NCBI GenBank assembly: GCA_007123265.1
Contig: SKLK01000273.1
Span: 1-34,037, forward strand
Direction: 5' to 3'
DNA length: 34,037 nt
Origin: Kiritimatiellia bacterium
GTDB taxonomy: Bacteria; Verrucomicrobiota; Kiritimatiellia; SLAD01
In this document: positions 9,408 to 17,451 of the stretch, piece after piece
Numbering within the stretch: the stretch's first letter is position 1
How the letters are laid out: each line of letters opens with the position of its first letter
Notes under the pieces: generated by a model
What the model was told of the DNA's origin: nothing
Database searches by the model: none
What the model saw: the letters and a program-made list of their open reading frames with translations, nothing else
Program-made: the position numbers and the translations under genes

Positions 9408-10454
9408 ATGATTGTCTTAGGTATCGAGTCGTCCTGCGATGAAACGGCGGCCGCTATTGTCGAGGACGGCCAGCAGGTGCGCTCCTCCGTAGTCTATAGT
9501 CAGATCGCCGCTCACCGCCCGTATGGTGGCGTGGTGCCGGAGATTGCTTCCCGCGCGCACGTCGACGTGATCGCCCATACCATCCAATCCGCCTTGGACG
9601 AGGCACAGGTGCACTGGTCCGATATTGACCAGATCGCTGTAACCCGGGGGCCCGGTCTTGCCAGTTCCTTGTTGGTCGGCGCGACGGCCGCTCAGGCCCT
9701 CGCTGCACGAACAGGCATTCCATTGTATGCAATCAATCACCTGGACGGGCACGTCTATTCGGTCTTCCTCTCACCTGAAGCCCCGACGCCGGATCAGGCC
9801 TGCCCGCTAGTCGTTTTGCTCGTCACCGGCGGCCACACGATGTTGGTGCGGGTGGACTCCCTCTCCCATTTTCATTTGCTGGGACAGACCCTTGATGATG
9901 CCGTCGGCGAGGCATTGGATAAAGGTGCCACCTTGTTGGGCCTGGGCTATCCCGGCGGCCCGGAAATCGAGAAAGCGGCTGCGACCGGACGGCCCGATCC
10001 GCAGCTTTTCCCGCGCGGGTTACAAGGGAGTCGGGGTACAGTGAGCGGCGGGCTCCCGCGTGACCGCTGCTTTAGTTTCAGCGGATTGAAAACCGCGCTC
10101 TTGTATTGGCTGCGGGACCAGCCCAACCTCCCTGCCGAAGCCGACTTGGCCGATGTCGCGGCCAGCTATCAGGAGGCTGCGTTTGCCGCCCTGCTCGATC
10201 GACTGGAGCGCACGGTGAAAGACGAGGGCGTCATGTATATGGCCTGCGTAGGAGGTGTCGCAAAAAACCGCCGTTTGCGCGCACAGTTGGAGACCGTGGC
10301 TGATCGGCTCGGCGTTCAATTACTTGTTGCCCCGATGCCGTATTGCACCGACAATGCCGCCATGATCGCCGGCATCGCCGGCGCGCGCACCTTGGCAGGT
10401 ATCCCGTTACAAGGGCTGGAAGACATTCAGCCCAGTGCACCGCTCGGCGCCTGA
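9408..10454 (+). CDS. tsaD: tRNA N6-threonylcarbamoyltransferase TsaD
   Basis: This enzyme transfers threonylcarbamoyl from the adenylate to A37 of ANN-decoding tRNAs, working with TsaB and TsaE. The 348 residues match the family. Seen: an N-terminal G-I-E-S-S-C-D-E-T signature, metal-binding H111 and H115 in N-H-L-D-G-H, the G-G-H-T nucleotide loop, G-G-V-A-K-N-R near 280, and Y-C-T-D-N-A-A-M near the end. The ATG has little Shine-Dalgarno match and is 44 bp after the protease stop. The stop is only 7 bp from the stop of the convergent VWA gene, with no room for separate terminators. Confidence 0.97.
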   Translation: MIVLGIESSCDETAAAIVEDGQQVRSSVVYSQIAAHRPYGGVVPEIASRAHVDVIAHTIQSALDEAQVHWSDIDQIAVTRGPGLASSLLVGATAAQALAARTGIPLYAINHLDGHVYSVFLSPEAPTPDQACPLVVLLVTGGHTMLVRVDSLSHFHLLGQTLDDAVGEALDKGATLLGLGYPGGPEIEKAAATGRPDPQLFPRGLQGSRGTVSGGLPRDRCFSFSGLKTALLYWLRDQPNLPAEADLADVAASYQEAAFAALLDRLERTVKDEGVMYMACVGGVAKNRRLRAQLETVADRLGVQLLVAPMPYCTDNAAMIAGIAGARTLAGIPLQGLEDIQPSAPLGA

Positions 10455-10461
10455 GCAGCCA

Positions 10462-12276
10462 TCACTCCCCGCGCTGGCCGTGAAAATGGAAACGGCGCTC
10501 AAAATGCATCGGCACCGCATCCCGCCCATAGGCCACGTTGAGCCCGAACTGTCGCGTCACGCGCTGAATTTCGTCCATCAGATCCGGGTCCTGTGTGCGG
10601 ATGTGCTGGCCAATTAAGTAATACAACCGTTGCCAGGCCCATAACGTACGGATCGCGGGAGCACCGGCTCCGGCCTCGTCAAAATCAATGCGGAAAAACA
10701 TATCCTTCATGTCGGCCCCGCTGCGACCAACAATCTGGACAAAGGCCTGTCGTACATCGACGGGTTTACGGCCGTACACAACGAGTGGGCGATCGAGATA
10801 AAGATGCGTCAAACTTTCGGGATACACCTGAAACCGGTCGATATCGCCAGCCCATTGCATGCGCAGGAACGTTAAGACCGGCCGACTTAACTCGCGAGCC
10901 AACTGGGCCATCGAATCAGGAATTTCTTCCCGCGCAAATGTCATAATCGTGTCACCACGATTCTTGAAGCTGAGGAAATCGAGCAAGTATTCGTTTACCT
11001 GAGGCCCGCCACCTATCGTAAACACGGATACCGCACCGGCATTGGCCGCGGTAAAGGACTCCAATATGGTGGTGCTATCCACAACCCCCGTCGTCGGTAT
11101 GCCGTCACTCACAAGTACCGCCAGGGTTGGCCGGGCGGGATTCACTTCCATCGCCAACAACGGCTCCAACGATCCGAAGACATCTGTCCCTCCGCGCGCC
11201 CGCAGCCCTTCGATGAAGGTCGCTGCCCGGGCTTGACTGCGCGGATTGAAGGGACGCAATTCGCCAAACGCCCGCTCCACGTGGTCCCTAAAAGCAATCA
11301 GATCGACTCGGTCATCCGCCGACAAACTATCCAGCCAAGCGTGCCAGCCGTGGCGCGCCTGATAAATGGTCCGCTGAGTCATGCTTCCCGATGCATCCTG
11401 AATCAACAACACATCCCGAGGCAGAACCGGCAATCCTTCGTGATCGATGCTAAATATGCGGATTTGGAAATACTCGTAGCCGGGATCGGCCGGATCACTG
11501 AATGTTTGCACCTCCAGCGCCAACAATTGTTCGATGGGGGCAATGGCCGTGATTTCCTCATCCTCTTCCGTGACAGCGTCGACACGTTCCACGGTCGTTT
11601 CTGGTGCGTCCTCCAGGTCAGGATCGATTGCCCGCTGTCCCACACCGAACGCACGCCCCGGCCCTGCCTCATTGGCGGCCCAAGCCTGTCCCTGCAACCA
11701 CTGTGCGCCCCGCTCCCGTTGTGCGCCAGCCAGCGCATCCCCTGGCACCGCGAGGTCCGGGGCATCCGGCACACGTTCAACATCCGGGATCATTCTACGG
11801 GCGAAGGTGGCGACATCGTCCGGGACGATTCGGTCCCGGATATGCACCAAATCCTGGCGGGCATCCCACAACGGCCGCTCGGCCACTGCCGCCAATTCAG
11901 CCAGCGCCCGATCTTCACCAGCCAACGGTTGACCGACATCCGCGGTAGGAGGCGGCAGGAATTCCTCTACCAGTGCTTGAAACGATTCCGGGGCCAGCAT
12001 TTCCGGCATGAAGGTCGAGGCATCGCGGGCTTCGAAACGAGCAGGTTGCTCCACTGTCCGGGGCACGTCGACCTGTACGTCCCGCAAAACCAATGACCGG
12101 ATCCGGCCATCTTCATCGATTGTGGCCAGGCGGCCAACGGGCATCGGCGGGGCAAAATGGATCAGGGCCGCATGCGCCAACAACGAGACCAGCGCGGCCG
12201 ATGCCGCCACCCACCCGTGTCGCTGCCGGGGCCGGGCGCCCAAAGGGCCCGGCCCGATATCCTCGCGAGCCACCAT
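10462..12276 (-). CDS. Membrane-anchored von Willebrand factor A domain protein
   Basis: 604 residues: a short basic tail, one transmembrane helix at about 22-42, a long low-complexity region to about 260, a VWA domain, and a C-terminal region ending in a basic/aromatic tail. The metal-ion-dependent adhesion site looks complete: D-A-S-G-S-M at 294-299, G-G-T-D with T364, and S-D-G at 390-392. It should therefore bind a divalent metal and a protein ligand. The arrangement resembles VIT/VWA (inter-alpha-trypsin-inhibitor-like) proteins, but no VIT domain is clearly visible. It starts 7 bp after the rho stop, so it is probably carried on the rho transcript. Ligand unknown. Confidence 0.8.
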   Translation of the reverse strand: MVAREDIGPGPLGARPRQRHGWVAASAALVSLLAHAALIHFAPPMPVGRLATIDEDGRIRSLVLRDVQVDVPRTVEQPARFEARDASTFMPEMLAPESFQALVEEFLPPPTADVGQPLAGEDRALAELAAVAERPLWDARQDLVHIRDRIVPDDVATFARRMIPDVERVPDAPDLAVPGDALAGAQRERGAQWLQGQAWAANEAGPGRAFGVGQRAIDPDLEDAPETTVERVDAVTEEDEEITAIAPIEQLLALEVQTFSDPADPGYEYFQIRIFSIDHEGLPVLPRDVLLIQDASGSMTQRTIYQARHGWHAWLDSLSADDRVDLIAFRDHVERAFGELRPFNPRSQARAATFIEGLRARGGTDVFGSLEPLLAMEVNPARPTLAVLVSDGIPTTGVVDSTTILESFTAANAGAVSVFTIGGGPQVNEYLLDFLSFKNRGDTIMTFAREEIPDSMAQLARELSRPVLTFLRMQWAGDIDRFQVYPESLTHLYLDRPLVVYGRKPVDVRQAFVQIVGRSGADMKDMFFRIDFDEAGAGAPAIRTLWAWQRLYYLIGQHIRTQDPDLMDEIQRVTRQFGLNVAYGRDAVPMHFERRFHFHGQRGE

Positions 12277-12283
12277 GTAGAAT

Positions 12284-13705
12284 CTACCCCTGCAGGTTCA
12301 TTAAGAATTCGGCATTGCTCTTGGTCTTCTTCAGTCGGTTGATCAACAACTCCATGGCCTCAACAGCCGGCACATCCTTCAAGGCCTTGCGCAAGATCCA
12401 TATCCGATTCAATTCATCCGGATGCAATAGATTTTCTTCCTTTCGCGTGCCGGACTTTTCAATATTTATGGCGGGGAAAATACGTTTGTCGACCAGATTC
12501 CGATCCAGCCCCAACTCCATATTGCCCGTTCCTTTGAACTCTTCGAAGATGACCTCATCCATACGGCTACCGGTATCCACCAGCGCCGTAGCGATAATCG
12601 TCAGACTTCCGCCGCCCTCGATGTTTCGGGCGGCACCGAAAAAGCGTTTAGGCTTATGCAAGGCATTGGCATCCACGCCCCCCGACAGGATCTTGCCGCT
12701 GTGCGGTTGCAAGGTATTATAGGCGCGAGCCAGACGTGTGATACTATCCAAAAGAATCACCGCATGCTTGCCGTTCTCCACCATGCGCTTGGCCATTTCA
12801 ATCACGATCTCCGCCACTTGAACATGGCGTTCCGGCGGCTCGTCGAATGTCGAACTCAGCACTTCCGCCTTTGTATTCCGCTGCATGTCCGTCACTTCTT
12901 CCGGCCGCTCATCAATCAAGAGGACGATGAGTTTGGCATCCGGATTATTTGCGGAAATACTATTGGCCATTTGCTGCATCAACACCGTCTTACCGGTTCG
13001 AGGCGGCGCCACAATCAAGCCGCGCTGGCCCACGCCAATCGGAGTCAACAGATCCATCACGCGCATCGAAATATTTTCCGGTGACGTTTCCAACACAAAC
13101 CGTTTATCCGGGAACAAGGGGGTCAGATGTTCAAACGGAATAAGGTTCTTGGCGGAATCCGGGGCCTTTTCATTGATGTGCTCGACCTTGAGCAGGGCGA
13201 AGAAGCGCTCCTTCTCCTTCGGTGGCCGGATTTCACCATCGATAAAGTCACCCGTCCGCAACCCGAATCGTCGGATTTGTGACGGCGACACGTAGATGTC
13301 TTCCGGGCAAGGCAAATAATTGTAGTACGGAGACCGCAGAAACCCGAAGCCATCGGGCAGAATTTCGAGGATACCTCGACCGAACAACCGTCCGTTTTGC
13401 CGCGCATTTGCCTTCAGAATCTCAAATACCAATTCGTGCTTCACCAGCGCACTCAATTCAGACAGTCCCAGACTCTCACCAAATTTTACCAGGTCAGGCA
13501 CCGTTTGAACTTGTAGCTCATGCAGCAACAGTGTCGGGCCCGGCGGCAATGGGTTCCCGTTTTCGTCGAGAACCTCCTGACGCTCCACCACCTCTTCGCC
13601 ACCCCCGTCCGGCCCATTACCCCGGTTACGGTTCTTTTGGTGATGACGACGTCCCGGACGCCCACCCGAGCGGCCACGATTTCTTGATCGTTGTTCTTCA
13701 GCCAT
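12284..13705 (-). CDS. rho: Transcription termination factor Rho
   Basis: This is the hexameric RNA-dependent ATPase that ends transcription. The 473 residues exceed the roughly 420 of E. coli Rho because of a basic R/G/N-rich N-terminal extension (about 1-32) followed by an acidic, proline-containing linker. Then come the Rho N-terminal helical domain (about 60-100), the cold-shock RNA-binding domain with G-F-G-F-L-R near 119, and the ATPase with Walker A APPRTGKT at 233-240. Family signature stretches include [16 protein letters not shown] stands about 9-10 nt before the ATG, overlapping the end of coaE, which ends 4 bp upstream. Such N-terminal inserts are known in other phyla and can alter RNA binding. 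Confidence 0.97.
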   Translation of the reverse strand: MAEEQRSRNRGRSGGRPGRRHHQKNRNRGNGPDGGGEEVVERQEVLDENGNPLPPGPTLLLHELQVQTVPDLVKFGESLGLSELSALVKHELVFEILKANARQNGRLFGRGILEILPDGFGFLRSPYYNYLPCPEDIYVSPSQIRRFGLRTGDFIDGEIRPPKEKERFFALLKVEHINEKAPDSAKNLIPFEHLTPLFPDKRFVLETSPENISMRVMDLLTPIGVGQRGLIVAPPRTGKTVLMQQMANSISANNPDAKLIVLLIDERPEEVTDMQRNTKAEVLSSTFDEPPERHVQVAEIVIEMAKRMVENGKHAVILLDSITRLARAYNTLQPHSGKILSGGVDANALHKPKRFFGAARNIEGGGSLTIIATALVDTGSRMDEVIFEEFKGTGNMELGLDRNLVDKRIFPAINIEKSGTRKEENLLHPDELNRIWILRKALKDVPAVEAMELLINRLKKTKSNAEFLMNLQG

Positions 13706-13709
13706 AGTC

Positions 13710-14318
13710 TTACTTCTCCTTTTCCAAAATTGTTTGCCAAACGGACTCGGTCTGGCGCGTTAGTTCACTTATCGTTCCTTCATTCACAATCACGTAATCG
13801 GCCCATTTCATCTTTTCCGCGACCGGCCACTGCGCGGCAAGGCGCTGTCGACACTCCTCGTGGGAGAGTCCGCGTTCCTGCAATCGTTGCCACATCACCT
13901 GCTCCGAAGACGCCACACACAACACACAATCAAAATCCTTTTCCACCCCTACCTCATAGAGCAACGGGATGATGACGCCCCGCGCCGGTTTACCACCGTC
14001 CTCCGTAACGTTCAGCCACGACCGCCAGACCTGACGAACATGCGGATGCACCAATCGATTCAGTGCTTCGCGGTCCTCCGCAGAGGCGAATACGCGTGGT
14101 CCCAAAATCTTGCGGTCGATGGTTCCATCGGCATTAAGAATCGTTTCGCCAAAATAATTTCGTACGTCCTCATAGGCTGGCCCACCCGGGGCCATCACTT
14201 CATGCGCCACTTGATCCGCGTCCAGGATCGCCACGCCCTTTCCAGCTAAGATCCGTCCCACGGCGCTTTTCCCACAGGCAATACCGCCGGTAATTCCTAC
14301 TGTAACGCTGTCTGACAA
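13710..14318 (-). CDS. coaE: Dephospho-CoA kinase
   Basis: This kinase catalyses the last step of coenzyme A synthesis, phosphorylating the 3' hydroxyl of dephospho-CoA. The 202 residues are typical. Seen: the P-loop [11 protein letters not shown] at 8-18, D-A-D-Q-V-A-H-E near 33-40, and the lid and base-binding region with R-L-V-H-P-H-V. It lies 20 bp after the STT3-like gene and 4 bp before rho, all on one strand, so the three genes are probably co-transcribed. Confidence 0.95.
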   Translation of the reverse strand: MSDSVTVGITGGIACGKSAVGRILAGKGVAILDADQVAHEVMAPGGPAYEDVRNYFGETILNADGTIDRKILGPRVFASAEDREALNRLVHPHVRQVWRSWLNVTEDGGKPARGVIIPLLYEVGVEKDFDCVLCVASSEQVMWQRLQERGLSHEECRQRLAAQWPVAEKMKWADYVIVNEGTISELTRQTESVWQTILEKEK

Positions 14319-14338
14319 TCTCTTTTCCTCGCACGCCC

Positions 14339-16360
14339 TTACCGTTCCGGACGATACTCAAAGCCCTGATCCCGCAGGGTTGTCACCACCCGAATCACCT
14401 CTTGCGCCTGGTACTGACCGGGAAACAAGGCGACGGCTGCCCAGGCCAATCGCTCCGCCTCCTCGAGGTCACCTTCGGACAATGCCTGTCGGGCAAAGAT
14501 CGTGTGTTGATCCGCTAGTCGCTCGTCATCACGGGATCTGATCCGAAATAGCCGATACTTGGTATTACTCGCCTCTTCTTTGAACTCAAAATAGCGTGCC
14601 GCATGCGGATCGTACTCGAACAATCGTGCGGGCGCCGTTTCCGGCGGCTCCACAGCATCGACGAAATAGCGCATTTGCAGCTCCACATGGTGCGGGTAAA
14701 ACTCGCCCAACGCATACACAAAATAGTAGGCCCCATGCTGGTCTGCCCAATCCCTGAACGCTCGTTCGTCTCCCGTAAACAGCTTTCTGCCATATTGTTC
14801 AACGCGTTCTCTAATTTCCGGTGTTTCGAATTTCGGATGCAATACAATCGGACAATTTCCGTATGCCAATATCGATGCGCTCACCCCGAAGTTCGCTAGC
14901 ACCGGTTGTTCATTTCCATAGTGTCGCAGCCAATCGGTCAATTCCTGTAACTCACGATAGTACACATTGGGCCGACCCCATCGCCCCGGCTCCTCCCACA
15001 CCCGCGCCGCTTCAACCGCCCAGCCGAGGGCAAGCAGGGCGGCGAACAGATACACGGTCCAACTTCGTTGTTCCCGGGCGGAAGCCCAACAGCCGCCTAA
15101 CCATGCACATGCAAAAAGTCCCAGATAAATATGAAAGCGTACAAACAGGATATAAGCGAGGACAGACAGTATCAGGAAAAAAAAGATGTGCGCGGCTGTC
15201 GGCCTTGTCAATATACTCGAGGCATCGCGGCGTTTCCGCCAGCCCATCACGGCCAACCCGCTGGCAACCACTATGAGCACGAGAGTAGCTGGAAACAGAA
15301 TCCATGTCAATGACCATGTTGCCGAATCCAGTGCCGGCACCCACATGATGCGCTGATTAAACGTGAGTAGGGAAGGATCCATTGGTTTCACATTGAGAAA
15401 CCGGATCTTCGCGACCAGCAGTTCGGCGAAATGGCCGTAGTTCGCGCGATACCCATGGGGCACGAGCGCAAACAGTCCCCAAGGGACGGCCATGGCCGCT
15501 ATGCCCCGCCACCGGGGTGCGTGGCGCACGTGCTGCACGGCCATGCGAAGCAATAATCCATAGACCAGCAACAACGTCGGCGACATCCACAAGCCATGCG
15601 AACGATGGTAGGGTGAGAGCCATGCCACGAGGACAAGGCCGGCGGCCGGTGCCCCCCACCGCCATTGCTCCCGCAGGGCGTCGCCTGCTCCGCGAAAAAC
15701 GCGAACGCACCAAACGATCACCCACAACGCAGCGTAATACTGGATCATGTCCCAGGTCAGCAAGGCCATCCCTAAACCCAACGCGGAACCGATGACGGCC
15801 CAAATGGGACGGGGGCCGCTTTCGGACTCCCGCCAAGCGTGCAGCCAGAGGTGCGCAATCAGGAACGGAAAGGCAAAATTCTCCCGTGATATTTCGAGGC
15901 CGCTGGAACGGATCACCGTAGCCAACGACACCGCAAAGAAAGCGCCGGCAATGAAACCTGCCGAGCGTGACCGGGTCCACGCGAAGACCCATGCCGCCAC
16001 CAGCGGTGCCGACAAAGAGAACCAGACGATCATGATCCAGCGCACCCGCAGCGGCAGGGGCAACTCGCCGGGTAGTAGTCGCGCAAGGTACCCGTACACA
16101 TACTCTGCCAGCACGGTATCGGTTTTAAAGACATCAATACCATCCGGAAACTGAATCATCGGATCATGGGAAGGGATTCCTCGGCCCTCATATACGCGTT
16201 CGGTCATGCGAAATTGCAGCGCACTTTCCAACGTAAACGGCAATGCACCATCCAATCGGGCCTCATTCGCGTGCAATATAACGCCACGCGACGCGATGGC
16301 GAGCAGCCAAAGTACCAGCAATCCCGCGATCCAGAATATGTGTTGTTGTTTCGACTTCAT
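14339..16360 (-). CDS. Multi-pass membrane protein, STT3/GT-C glycosyltransferase-like
   Basis: 673 residues with about 11-13 hydrophobic segments through residue 460, then a soluble periplasmic domain. The first loop has the pattern S-H-D-P-M-I-Q-F-P-D-G near 64-74, and S-R-E-N-F-A-F follows near 157. This is the GT-C/STT3 style of oligosaccharyltransferase or lipid-linked sugar transferase. The last about 60 residues resemble a TPR-like helical pair (A-R-Q-A-L-S-E-G-D-L-E-E-A). A WWDYG-type STT3 motif is not evident, so a specific activity should not be assigned. It probably leads a unit with coaE and rho. The start has only a weak GGA before the ATG. Confidence 0.6.
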   Translation of the reverse strand: MKSKQQHIFWIAGLLVLWLLAIASRGVILHANEARLDGALPFTLESALQFRMTERVYEGRGIPSHDPMIQFPDGIDVFKTDTVLAEYVYGYLARLLPGELPLPLRVRWIMIVWFSLSAPLVAAWVFAWTRSRSAGFIAGAFFAVSLATVIRSSGLEISRENFAFPFLIAHLWLHAWRESESGPRPIWAVIGSALGLGMALLTWDMIQYYAALWVIVWCVRVFRGAGDALREQWRWGAPAAGLVLVAWLSPYHRSHGLWMSPTLLLVYGLLLRMAVQHVRHAPRWRGIAAMAVPWGLFALVPHGYRANYGHFAELLVAKIRFLNVKPMDPSLLTFNQRIMWVPALDSATWSLTWILFPATLVLIVVASGLAVMGWRKRRDASSILTRPTAAHIFFFLILSVLAYILFVRFHIYLGLFACAWLGGCWASAREQRSWTVYLFAALLALGWAVEAARVWEEPGRWGRPNVYYRELQELTDWLRHYGNEQPVLANFGVSASILAYGNCPIVLHPKFETPEIRERVEQYGRKLFTGDERAFRDWADQHGAYYFVYALGEFYPHHVELQMRYFVDAVEPPETAPARLFEYDPHAARYFEFKEEASNTKYRLFRIRSRDDERLADQHTIFARQALSEGDLEEAERLAWAAVALFPGQYQAQEVIRVVTTLRDQGFEYRPER

Positions 16361-16451
16361 TTCAGCATCCGCGCGTGCCTATCCGGCCGCTACGTGTGGA
16401 TGGGTACTTATCCTTCCCCCACGGGCGATTCAGGGATGTCGCTTGCGCGGG

Positions 16452-17324
16452 TCAAAAGAGGGTCGGCGAGGCGACCGCTTTAGCCAACGACTTGAACTCC
16501 ATGCGCTGATAGAAGGCATGCAGCATGCGCGCATCCGCGCGCCCCACCTGCCAATTATCCCAATCAGGATTCACCGGCAGCTCACACTGCAAGCGCGTCA
16601 TGGTCAGGTTCCGCCATACGGCTTCTTCATGTTCGCGCAAGGCGACCGCCAATTTCTCCCGTGCCACCTCATTCAGTCGCGCATATAGTTCGTCCAACGA
16701 GCCAAACGACGTCAACAATTGAGCCGCTGTCTTCGGGCCGATCCCGGGCACCCCGGGAATATTGTCCGCCACATCCCCAACCAGCGCCAACCACTCGGCC
16801 ACTTGCGATGGCTGAACACCCGTCTTGGCCTCGACCTCAGCTGGTCCCATGCGCACCTCGGACTTGGTCGGCGGAATGATGCCGATACGTCCACTGGCCA
16901 GTTGCAACATGTCCTTATCGCTGGTGGCAATCAAACTGTCGCAATCGGCATCCACCGCTTTCTGCGCAATCGTCGCCAACAGATCGTCGGCTTCGCGACC
17001 ATCCTCCATCACGTAGCCGTAGCCTGCGCCACGCAAGTACTCGTGAATCAAATCGAACTGGCCGACCAAGGGTTCAGGCATGGCCTCCCGTTGCGCCTTG
17101 TACGACGGCAGTGCGGCGATTCGTTCTGCGGCCAAGCCACCATCAAAAACGGCACAGACATGACTTGGTTTCCAGTGTTGCACCAACTGTTCTGTCATCC
17201 GGATAAAGCCATACAACGCGTTCGTCGGCACGCCGTCCCGCGTGGATAGTTCGCGAATGGCATAATAGGCTCGGTACGCAACGGCATGACCGTCGATCAG
17301 GAGTAGACATTTAGTTGAACTCAT
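16452..17324 (-). CDS. Stand-alone 5'-3' exonuclease (Pol I N-domain family)
   Basis: This is a flap/5' nuclease of about 290 residues like the N-terminal domain of DNA polymerase I, with no polymerase part. Metal ligands seen: D11, D61 in F-D-G-G, E111/D113/D114 in G-R-E-A-D-D-L, D136 and D138 in S-D-K-D, and D184/D187 in G-D-V-A-D-N. The helix-two-turn-helix G-V-P-G-I-G-P-K-T-A follows at 191-200. It could remove RNA primers or flaps, in parallel with a full Pol I elsewhere. The frame opens at a GTG at 17354, but the family-like N-terminus (C-L-L-L-I-D-G) starts with the ATG at 17324. It lies 127 bp after the secretin gene, past a hairpin, so co-transcription is uncertain. Confidence 0.9.
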   Translation of the reverse strand: MSSTKCLLLIDGHAVAYRAYYAIRELSTRDGVPTNALYGFIRMTEQLVQHWKPSHVCAVFDGGLAAERIAALPSYKAQREAMPEPLVGQFDLIHEYLRGAGYGYVMEDGREADDLLATIAQKAVDADCDSLIATSDKDMLQLASGRIGIIPPTKSEVRMGPAEVEAKTGVQPSQVAEWLALVGDVADNIPGVPGIGPKTAAQLLTSFGSLDELYARLNEVAREKLAVALREHEEAVWRNLTMTRLQCELPVNPDWDNWQVGRADARMLHAFYQRMEFKSLAKAVASPTLF

Positions 17325-17398
17325 GTGCGCAGGCTCATTCCCACCGGGCGTCACGCCCAGCGGCGTGGCGATGCGGCCTCCCGCTCGTTCGCTGTACC

Positions 17399-17416
17399 GG
17401 GCGCGTTGCCGCGCCC
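17399..17416. terminator. GC-rich hairpin after the secretin gene, possible terminator
   Basis: GGGCGCG, loop TTGC, CGCGCCC: a perfect 7-bp stem in the gap between the secretin stop and the exonuclease start. There is no T-run on either strand, so this is not a classic intrinsic terminator. It may instead slow the polymerase or protect the 3' end of the pilus transcript. Confidence 0.35.
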
Positions 17417-17451
17417 CGAAGTCCAGCCCGCGATTTCATCACGGTGCGAGA

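Noticed and set aside
11233-12096. Plus-strand 287-residue reading frame
   Set aside because: Antisense to the VWA protein gene, no recognisable motifs, and the minus-strand gene has an intact metal site.
17341-17360. Short GGGCG-TCA-CGCCC hairpin as a terminator
   Set aside because: Only 5 bp of stem, no T-run, and it overlaps the alternative GTG start of the exonuclease.
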